NCBI GenBank assembly: GCA_035533295.1
Contig: DATLUA010000002.1
Location: 1 to 64,000, forward strand
Length of the DNA stretch: 64,000 nt
Direction of reading: 5' to 3'
Source: JAGWJU01 sp035533295
GTDB lineage: Bacteria; Elusimicrobiota; Elusimicrobia; UBA1565; UBA9628
Each line of letters begins with the position of its first letter. The stretch's first letter is position 1. The notes under the pieces were generated by a model. The model saw nothing but the letters and a program-made list of their open reading frames with translations, was not told where the DNA came from and did not search any database. Positions 57,848 to 64,000 of this stretch are shown in pieces. The translations under genes and the position numbers were made by a program.

Positions 57848-60800
57848 CTAAGGATAGCGCCGCCGCCGGCGGGAAGCCGCGGCTTGGTACTGCAGGTGGA
57901 ACTTCACCGCCTCCAGCGCGGCCTTGTTGATGAAGGGCCTTGGGTCCGTGAGCATCTTTTCGATTTTGGAGATGGGCCGGCCATTCTCATCGGTCTCGTT
58001 CTCCGCCAGGTAGCCCCGGATGCGGCCCGAGCGCGCCGCCATCTTGGCCCAGGCCTGCGCCGCCTCGTGCTGGGCGAGTTCGCCGTAGCCGGAAGAAACG
58101 CCGTCGAGAATCCGGAACACCATGGCTTCGTCCTCCACCGCCGAGGACGCGGATACCGCGGACAGGACCATGACCAATTTGGCGACGTTCAAACTCCCGC
58201 TGACGGCCAAATAGTGGCCCAAATGGCGGCGCAAGTCAGCTTCGGATCCCTCGAAAATGCGCCGGGTCGCCAAGAGTTTTTCCAAGGCCTGTCCCGCCGC
58301 GACGCCAAAAAACATGTGCTGCTCGACAGAGGAAAACCCGTCAATCATGTCTCGCATTTTTTTCGCGGCGGCTTCCGCGTCCCGATCGGAGCTCAAGTCT
58401 GCGGCGGCATAGAGCGCGAGCGCCTCGTCACGCTTCACCTCATGAGAGGAGTCGGCAGGCGGGGCCCCCCATGCGCCCCGCCCGCGCCATGATTGATAAA
58501 GTTCCTCCAAGCGTTTCGGAGCGACGCGCTGCAAATAGCGGTAGAGGACTTTCGCCCGCTCGGCCTGGGCGATGCCGGTGCTGATGGAGTAGCCGGCGCC
58601 GGTGACGCCGACCCAATCCTGCATCAGCATTTCCTTGAATTCGGGCCCTCCCCAGCGCGCGGCCGCGAGAAAAAGCGCTTCTTTCTCCGTCGTCCGGTTT
58701 TGGCGCGCCGCTTGGTAACGGCGCATGAGCTCGGCTTGCTCCTCCCGCGTCTCGGGCTTCAAAAGCGCGGCCAGGGATTCCGCCAAGGCCAGCCTGAGCG
58801 GATTGTAATTATCCCCGCCGATGCTGCTGTCTTCGGCTCGCCTGATGGCCTCGGTAACCAACCGCGCGTCTTCGGCCCCTGCGCCCGAACGGGCCAAAAT
58901 GCCGGCCGCGGCGGCGGCCTCGGGGTAATACCGGTAAAGCGCGGCCATCTTATCGGAGGAAAGGATTTCCCTGGCCCACTCAACATCGTTTGGCGCGGCG
59001 GCGGCCAATGTTTCCGCCGCGGCGTAGCGCACGCCGGGGCTGCGGGTGTCCTCCTGCGCCAGAAGTCTTATGAGAAACTCCTTAAGTCCGCCCCTATCGT
59101 CATTGCTGGCGGGAAAATAAGAACCCTTCGGCGTCGAGACCGCCCGAGTCTGGGGCGAGGATGCAGGAGCCTCGGCCGCGGCCGGTTGGCTCTTGAGCAG
59201 GATCAAGACCTCGGGAGAAACCCGCACCTCGGTTCCAGGTTCCGCGGCCAGCTCCAGGGCGAACTGGGCGGCCGCCCGCTCATCGGGGAACGCCACGCCA
59301 TGATAATGGGGGCCGTCTTTTTCGCGCACCCAATAGTCCGGCCGGCGGCCGAAGCGCGCGACGATGCGATCGTAATTCTCCGAGGATCCCGTCTGCTCTC
59401 CGAAATTAAACAGCACGATTTCCGCCCTGTCGGCGGGATTCCAAGCCGAATCATGCGGGACGAAGACGGCGATTTTATCCGTGCCGCGCCGCAGGCTGCG
59501 CATCAATCCGGGATGGATCAGAACCTTGGAAACGCCTTCCGCGCGAATCAGCGCCAGCACGGCGCGCACGGCGGCGCCTGTATCCGGCGCCGAGCCCTTA
59601 AGAGTGAACCGCGGGCTGACATTGGACGTTTCGCGCATGAAAATGGAGAGGCCGGCGCGGCGCGCCAAATCTTCCACCTCCCTCTTTTTTGAAGCATCAT
59701 CGCTCAAAACCAAAATAGTGTTCTCCGCCGTTATATCCGCGGATTCAGAAATCTTTCCCGCGTTCTCAGGGAAAAGAACGGATGGCGCGTCATGGGCATC
59801 GGCGGGAGCCGGGAGCGCCGGAATCCCGTTGTCCGAACTGGGATTGACGACTCGGGCGTAGACCTCCGGGTGCACGGCCACGGCTGAAATCGCGGCGGAA
59901 GCGGCCAGGGCCAGCGCCAAACGCGCCGCGTCCCGCGCGCCCGCCAAGGTCGCGAAAGCCTGGTAGGAGGACGGCGCGCCGTGGCGCATCGTCATCACGG
60001 GCACGCCGCCAAATCCCGCGGCCCCAAGCGCCGCGTTCAAGGCCGCGCGCGCGTCGGCGGCGGAAGCGGCGGAGACGAACACGCGGCCTGCGGAAGCCCG
60101 CGGGTGGAGAACCGTGTCGAAGGCCGCCACCTTGGATGCCGGAGAAGACGCCCCGGCGCCGGGCTGCGCCTGCGGCTCCGAAGCATGGCCCTCTTGAGCG
60201 GACGTCGAAAAAGAGGAGCCTTCCGTTCCGGCGTCTGAGTTATCAGCCGCAGGCGGCTCGCTGGACGGCCCGTTTCCAGGAACCTCGATCCAAATGGCAG
60301 CTTCTTTTCCCTCGACGAATCGCGGCAAAACGCCCGTTTCGGGCGAAGGCGCGTTCGGGTCGATGCCGGCTCGCGCTCCGGCCTCATAAAAAATCCGTCC
60401 GCCGCCGGCCCTGAAATTATGGCCCACCACGGTCTGGGGGGCGAAGGCGGCTTTAAGCCGCCGAACGGCCTCCGGAGAAAGAACCCGCGCCGGCGCCCGG
60501 ATCCGGATCAGGATGCGCCCGGAACCCATCCGCCAATTCACGTCGATGCTCCGCCCCTCTTCAATTAAGGACTTAATGATAAGAATCGTTTCGCGGTAGG
60601 CTTGAGCCGCGGCCAAGCGCTGGAAGCGCGGCAAGCCGGAACGTCCGGAGTCCTCCCCGTAGGACTGCAGAGCCGCCGTTTCGCTCTCCGAATTCCCGTT
60701 GACTATTTCGACGGTCTTCCCGGGGCCGTTCCACCCAAAGGGAAAATTCTCCGGCATGGGCAGGACCGCGTCCGGGACTTCGTCCTGCGCCGCTTGGGCG

Positions 60801-62329
60801 GGAGGCTCCTGCGGGTCGCGCACGCGCTCCGCGATCACGTCCGCCAGAGACTTGGCGACTCGGATGTAGGCGATTTCCTTTTGGCGCAGGAGCGCGATGG
60901 TTTTTTCCGCGGCCGCCTCAAGGGAGGAGAATAAATCCGGCGTGGCGACGCGCTCGCTTTGGATAACCGCCGGTTTCCCGATGCCGAAACGTTCCAGAAA
61001 CGACCGGATGGAATCGGCCGATAACGGATCGGCGAAATGGATGTTGACGCTTTTTTCTTCCGTCACGGCGGGGCGAACTCTCAAGCGGCGCAAGAGTTCT
61101 TCGGAAAGAGGCATCGGCTCCGATGGAGCTAAATCAAGGCGCCGCTCGATGAGCGGCCTCAAGGCGGCGGGAACCTCCAAGCGGGTCAGATGGGGATCGT
61201 CAAGCAATTCCAGCGCCCTCTTGATGGCCGCCTCCCGGTTCGACATGAAAAAATACAGGCGCGGCTCATTGACGTTTTTGCCCCCCCAGCGAGCGAGGTC
61301 CTCCTGGGTGCTGAATTGCGCGTCCAGGCGGTTGCCGGAAAGTTCTTCCTTGACCGCGAGCCGATCCGCCATCAAGATCGGCGGCACGGCCTCGGCCGCC
61401 GCGCCCTCATCCGCCGCCGGTGTTTTTGAAACGGGCGCCTTGGGAAAGGACGGCACGACATCCGGATGAACCGCCACGGAGGAGATAATGTCCAGCCCCG
61501 CCAAAGCCACGGCCGCTTTGGCGGCCTCTTCGGCGTTCTTGAAGTCGATAAACGCCCCGCCGGAACGCAGGTAGGCCGGCGCCGCCGGCAGATTAAGCTT
61601 AAGAAGGGCGGCGCCGAGGGCTTCGCGATCCGCGCCATAAACCCGCAGCCGCCCGGGCAGGCTCTTGGGAGGCGTCAAAGAATCCGCGAGCCTTATTTTG
61701 GGCGGCACCGCGCCGATGGAAATCGCCTCCGCCAAGGACATTCGAGTTCCCCATGCCGCGGCGGCTTGGCCGATTCCGATTCTAATCCGGTCTTCTTTAT
61801 GTTGCGCAAGCCTTCTCTCCAGCGCCGCTATTTTTTCACGTTGCGGCGCGCTCAGCAAAGCTTCGTACAGCTTGAGCCGGCTTAAGGACTTTTCCAGGCC
61901 GGCCGCGTTTGCTTTCGCGATTTTCTCCGGCTCCGAAGCCAATATCCTATCCGCGCTGCGGCGTTCTTGCGCGGCTTTTCGCGTCAACGCTTCCAAAGCG
62001 TTCCGGCGGGCGCCCTCGGCCTCCGGCGCGCTCCCCTCCGCCTTGAGGACCGGGGCCACGGCTTGAGCCAGTTGCGGCGAGAGGCCCCCCGCGCACGAAA
62101 GCCCTTCCAAGAGATCACCCGCGTCCATGCCGTTGAACATCATGCCTTGGCTTTGGGAAATGATTTCAGGAGAAATCAGGGCCGGAACGGCCCCTTCGGC
62201 GGAAGAACCTTCCACGGGAGCGACTTCCGCGGCCAAGGCGGCGTAAACGCCGGCGCCCGGCGACGCCAGCACGAGGCCCGCGCTCAAAAACAGCGAGAGA
62301 GCCCGGATTGCCCGGCTATCTCGATTCAT
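57848..62329 (-). CDS. Giant exported protein with ferredoxin-like repeats, a degenerate GHKL-like domain and a helical C-terminus
   Basis: This 1,493-residue protein begins with a signal peptide ('ALSLFLSAGLVLASPGAGVY', cleavage near AALA). After a helical stretch (60-200) come repeated units of about 70-80 residues with beta-alpha-beta-beta-alpha-beta pattern. Each unit has a run of Ala/Leu helix and ends in 'I-x-x-V-x-V-H/S-P-x-V'. Clear copies are at about 225-295 ('IISSVAVHPDVV'), 427-503, 745-826 ('AISAVAVHPEVY'), 868-948 ('GVSKVLIHPGLM') and 951-1046 ('TEVRVSPEVL'), with a half copy at 355-398. Residues about 575-690 look like a histidine-kinase ATPase fold without its nucleotide motifs. 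Residues about 1080-1480 are alpha-helical, HEAT-like. No catalytic motif was found. Its start overlaps the upstream Clp-type gene by 14 bases. Function is unknown; an envelope or surface scaffold is my inference. Confidence 0.75.
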   Translation of the reverse strand: MNRDSRAIRALSLFLSAGLVLASPGAGVYAALAAEVAPVEGSSAEGAVPALISPEIISQSQGMMFNGMDAGDLLEGLSCAGGLSPQLAQAVAPVLKAEGSAPEAEGARRNALEALTRKAAQERRSADRILASEPEKIAKANAAGLEKSLSRLKLYEALLSAPQREKIAALERRLAQHKEDRIRIGIGQAAAAWGTRMSLAEAISIGAVPPKIRLADSLTPPKSLPGRLRVYGADREALGAALLKLNLPAAPAYLRSGGAFIDFKNAEEAAKAAVALAGLDIISSVAVHPDVVPSFPKAPVSKTPAADEGAAAEAVPPILMADRLAVKEELSGNRLDAQFSTQEDLARWGGKNVNEPRLYFFMSNREAAIKRALELLDDPHLTRLEVPAALRPLIERRLDLAPSEPMPLSEELLRRLRVRPAVTEEKSVNIHFADPLSADSIRSFLERFGIGKPAVIQSERVATPDLFSSLEAAAEKTIALLRQKEIAYIRVAKSLADVIAERVRDPQEPPAQAAQDEVPDAVLPMPENFPFGWNGPGKTVEIVNGNSESETAALQSYGEDSGRSGLPRFQRLAAAQAYRETILIIKSLIEEGRSIDVNWRMGSGRILIRIRAPARVLSPEAVRRLKAAFAPQTVVGHNFRAGGGRIFYEAGARAGIDPNAPSPETGVLPRFVEGKEAAIWIEVPGNGPSSEPPAADNSDAGTEGSSFSTSAQEGHASEPQAQPGAGASSPASKVAAFDTVLHPRASAGRVFVSAASAADARAALNAALGAAGFGGVPVMTMRHGAPSSYQAFATLAGARDAARLALALAASAAISAVAVHPEVYARVVNPSSDNGIPALPAPADAHDAPSVLFPENAGKISESADITAENTILVLSDDASKKREVEDLARRAGLSIFMRETSNVSPRFTLKGSAPDTGAAVRAVLALIRAEGVSKVLIHPGLMRSLRRGTDKIAVFVPHDSAWNPADRAEIVLFNFGEQTGSSENYDRIVARFGRRPDYWVREKDGPHYHGVAFPDERAAAQFALELAAEPGTEVRVSPEVLILLKSQPAAAEAPASSPQTRAVSTPKGSYFPASNDDRGGLKEFLIRLLAQEDTRSPGVRYAAAETLAAAAPNDVEWAREILSSDKMAALYRYYPEAAAAAGILARSGAGAEDARLVTEAIRRAEDSSIGGDNYNPLRLALAESLAALLKPETREEQAELMRRYQAARQNRTTEKEALFLAAARWGGPEFKEMLMQDWVGVTGAGYSISTGIAQAERAKVLYRYLQRVAPKRLEELYQSWRGRGAWGAPPADSSHEVKRDEALALYAAADLSSDRDAEAAAKKMRDMIDGFSSVEQHMFFGVAAGQALEKLLATRRIFEGSEADLRRHLGHYLAVSGSLNVAKLVMVLSAVSASSAVEDEAMVFRILDGVSSGYGELAQHEAAQAWAKMAARSGRIRGYLAENETDENGRPISKIEKMLTDPRPFINKAALEAVKFHLQYQAAASRRRRRYP

Positions 62330-64000
62330 GCGCCGCGGGATTGGGGATCTCGATCCAATAATCGGTTCCGGAAGCGCCCGTCGAATAACCGAGGCGCGCG
62401 CCGGGAATGGATGAGAGAACGCGGTAGAGCTCGAAGAAGAGGCGGCTCGAGCTGTCCTGCTTCAAGATATTGCCGCCCTCCGCGCGATCCAGAGACTCCT
62501 GGGCGCTGGCTGGAACGCGGCCGGTGAAGTGCGCGCGCAGAAACGCCGCTTCCGATTCGCTCAAGGAGCCGTTTGCGTGAATCGCGACCGCGGCCGATTG
62601 CGGATCAATCCGATAGCGGACTTGGAGCGCGCTATTCCGGCCGCCGGCGGCTTGGCGAAGGAACACCTTGAGCCATCCTTCATAGGACTCTATTTCTGAG
62701 GGCACGGACCGCAGCAGGGCGTCTTGGACGCTTTCGGGGTAATGCTCGCGTTCGAGCGCCTCCTTGATTTGCCGCGCGGCGCCCAAGCGAAATTCCTTGG
62801 CGGTTTCCTGATCGCCTTGGAGGATTACCGGATCTTGCGCGCTCATATTTGGCGCTTGGTTCTGCGCCAGCAAAGAATCCGCCTGCGGTTGCGTCGGGAC
62901 GGCGAGCGCCGCGGCGGCCGTTTCGCTCTTTTCTTCGGAAGCCGCCGGAGGAGCCGCAGGCGCCGCCTCATCCGCCGCGGGATGGCTCTTGATTTCATCC
63001 AGTATCCACCGATCCAGAATTTCCCGGGTCAGGCCCATCTCGGCGTCTTCCTCGACCGCCTGTTCCACGAGAGTCACCAAACGATCGAATATTTCGCGGC
63101 TCATCGCCTCGGCGGGAGGATTCTTGACCGCAGGCTTCACGGGCAAGGGCTCCACAGCCACGTTGATTTTGCCTTTTTGGACGCTTAAGCGGATGAGCTT
63201 GGGCCCGGGCTGGGCTCCGCCTTTCGCGGCCGATTCCAGGATTTCGCGGGAAATGGGCGACTCCACCAGATTCTTGATGGCGTTGCGCAGCGGCCGCGCG
63301 CCTTTGTCCACGCTGTAGCCTTCGTGGACGAGAAGCTTGACCACCTCGGGAGTCCACTCCAATTCATTGCCCCTCTGGCCTACTTTGCGGCGAACCTTCT
63401 GCAATTCCAGCGGCGCGATTTTTTCCATCATCGCCATGGTCATGGGGTTAAAAACGATGGGATCGTACTGCAGGCGCCCGCGGAACTCGGGCGGGAACAT
63501 CCCGGTCATGGCCTCGTTGGTCGCGGCGACGGCCTTCTCCCGGATTTCGCGCGCCATCCGGACGCCGAACTCGGAAAGCTGGGCCTCCACATCGGCGCGC
63601 CGGGACGCGTCTGCTTCCGACGCGTCCCACTGCGCCTTCAGCACCGCGTAGGCTTTTTCATAGGGCCCTAAATCAAGGCTCATCATGCCCACGTTGGAGC
63701 TCATGAGCACGATGGTGTTCTTGAAGCTCACGGTCCGCCCGTGGCCGTCGGTCAGGCGGCCGTCGGCCAAGACCTGCAGCAGGATAAGCCACGCCGCCGG
63801 GTTGGCCTTCTCGATTTCGTCGAACAAAACCACGCTGTAGGGATGCTTGCGGACCGCTTCGGTCAGAGTCCCGCCCTGTTCGAAGCCCACGTAGCCCGGA
63901 GGCGCGCCCGTCATCTTGGCGACCTCGTGCGGCTGCATGTACTCGGACATGTCCAGACGAATCATGGCGTTCTCGCTGCCGAAAAGAAAATCCGCGAGCT
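62316..64000 (-). CDS. Clp-type AAA+ ATPase, C-terminal part, with an unusual extension (cut by window edge)
   Basis: At least 560 codons are visible. The frame continues past the right edge: upstream codons read LADFLFGSENA before MIRLDMSEYM, exactly as in ClpB/ClpC second AAA+ modules. Visible motifs are 'APPGYVGFEQGGTLTEAVRK', Walker B 'VVLFDEIEKANPAAW', 'LADGRLTDGHGRTVSFKNTI' (sensor region), 'FRGRLQYDPIVFNPM' and 'GYSVDKGARPLRNAIKNLVE' (sensor 2). After the normal end of the module (about 265 residues beyond the visible Met) an extra 280 residues follow. They comprise a charged part, an Ala/Pro/Gln-rich linker, and a domain ending 'GTDYWIEIPNPAA' that resembles a degenerate GHKL ATPase and a matching domain of the next gene. 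The N-terminal half is outside the window, so ClpB versus ClpC/A type and any signal peptide cannot be judged. Confidence 0.85.
   Translation of the reverse strand, partial: LADFLFGSENAMIRLDMSEYMQPHEVAKMTGAPPGYVGFEQGGTLTEAVRKHPYSVVLFDEIEKANPAAWLILLQVLADGRLTDGHGRTVSFKNTIVLMSSNVGMMSLDLGPYEKAYAVLKAQWDASEADASRRADVEAQLSEFGVRMAREIREKAVAATNEAMTGMFPPEFRGRLQYDPIVFNPMTMAMMEKIAPLELQKVRRKVGQRGNELEWTPEVVKLLVHEGYSVDKGARPLRNAIKNLVESPISREILESAAKGGAQPGPKLIRLSVQKGKINVAVEPLPVKPAVKNPPAEAMSREIFDRLVTLVEQAVEEDAEMGLTREILDRWILDEIKSHPAADEAAPAAPPAASEEKSETAAAALAVPTQPQADSLLAQNQAPNMSAQDPVILQGDQETAKEFRLGAARQIKEALEREHYPESVQDALLRSVPSEIESYEGWLKVFLRQAAGGRNSALQVRYRIDPQSAAVAIHANGSLSESEAAFLRAHFTGRVPASAQESLDRAEGGNILKQDSSSRLFFELYRVLSSIPGARLGYSTGASGTDYWIEIPNPAAHESR

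Noticed and set aside
58493..59692. 399-codon plus-strand frame opposite the giant exported protein
   Set aside because: The sequence is Arg/Gly/Leu-rich shadow coding without motif or ribosome-binding site. The minus-strand frame continues unbroken for 1,493 codons with a signal peptide and internal repeats.

Overview
The window is GC-rich, densely packed bacterial chromosome from a Gram-negative-type (diderm) cell. Signal peptidase II, several lipoproteins, a predicted beta-barrel protein and the SmpB/tRNA/MurC/KsgA/IleRS housekeeping set support this. The gene mix is a split methylmalonyl-CoA mutase with its GTPase and adenosyltransferase, a two-subunit pyruvate/branched-chain dehydrogenase E1, many Ala-rich exported proteins of unknown function, and a very large exported protein beside a Clp-type ATPase. 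It reminds me of Elusimicrobiota or a similar uncultured lineage, but no rRNA is present, so the placement is tentative.

Layout. 1-142: 5' end of an IS30-like element. 0.3-3.8 kb: minus-strand operon for a nucleobase permease, a concentrative nucleoside transporter and a DedA protein. 4.0-9.3 kb: plus-strand genes for methylmalonyl-CoA epimerase, a carboxyltransferase subunit, malate dehydrogenase, CoaX and a beta-barrel protein, with one divergent secreted protein. 9.38-14.1 kb: a 4.5-kb island bounded by two perfect 98-bp copies of the smpB 3' end. It carries a three-gene signalling operon (a Sel1-like protein, a membrane Ser/Thr kinase and an FHA-GAF-adenylate cyclase) and a broken ADP-ribosylglycohydrolase. 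14.5-15.1 kb: tRNA-Leu followed 4 nt later by a NUDIX gene. 15.1-25.9 kb: a nine-gene overlapping minus-strand operon running RdgB::TPR fusion, murC, rsmA, DUF192, mcmA1, a GspE/PilB ATPase, GAF-HD-GYP, mcmA2, meaB. 25.9-29.0 kb: BON lipoprotein, mutY, a LiaF-like protein and a Cys/Met-type PLP enzyme.

29.0-36.9 kb is an accessory zone ending at tRNA-Asp. It holds an HTH/nucleotidyltransferase pair, a pRiA4b-ORF3/RhuM/TPR/phosphoesterase operon, and a second small island of about 2.4 kb (HigBA-like toxin-antitoxin, HNH endonuclease, small protein). That island is flanked by duplicated tRNA-Asp 3'-end and terminator sequence. Neither island contains a recognisable integrase.

36.9-57.7 kb returns to core-type genes: a lipase-maturation-factor protein, a GT21-type glycosyltransferase, an acid phosphatase, peptidase E, acyl-CoA dehydrogenase, IleRS, LspA, RlmD-type methyltransferase, a secreted gluzincin-like protease, a P1B-type ATPase that has lost its phosphorylated Asp, QueF, E1 alpha/beta, an ABC exporter, cobalamin adenosyltransferase and an S9 peptidase. 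57.8-64.0 kb: tRNA-Glu, then a 1,493-residue exported protein with internal ferredoxin-like repeats. It overlaps a Clp-type AAA+ gene that runs off the window, and the two proteins appear to share a degenerate GHKL-like domain.

Metabolic thread: epimerase, carboxyltransferase, split mutase, MeaB, adenosyltransferase and malate dehydrogenase together support B12-dependent propionyl-CoA/succinyl-CoA interconversion. Acyl-CoA dehydrogenase and the E1 subunits fit the same acyl-CoA metabolism. A recurring sequence feature is a -10 hexamer placed 6-7 nt before the start codon with no ribosome-binding site, which suggests leaderless mRNAs for at least five genes.
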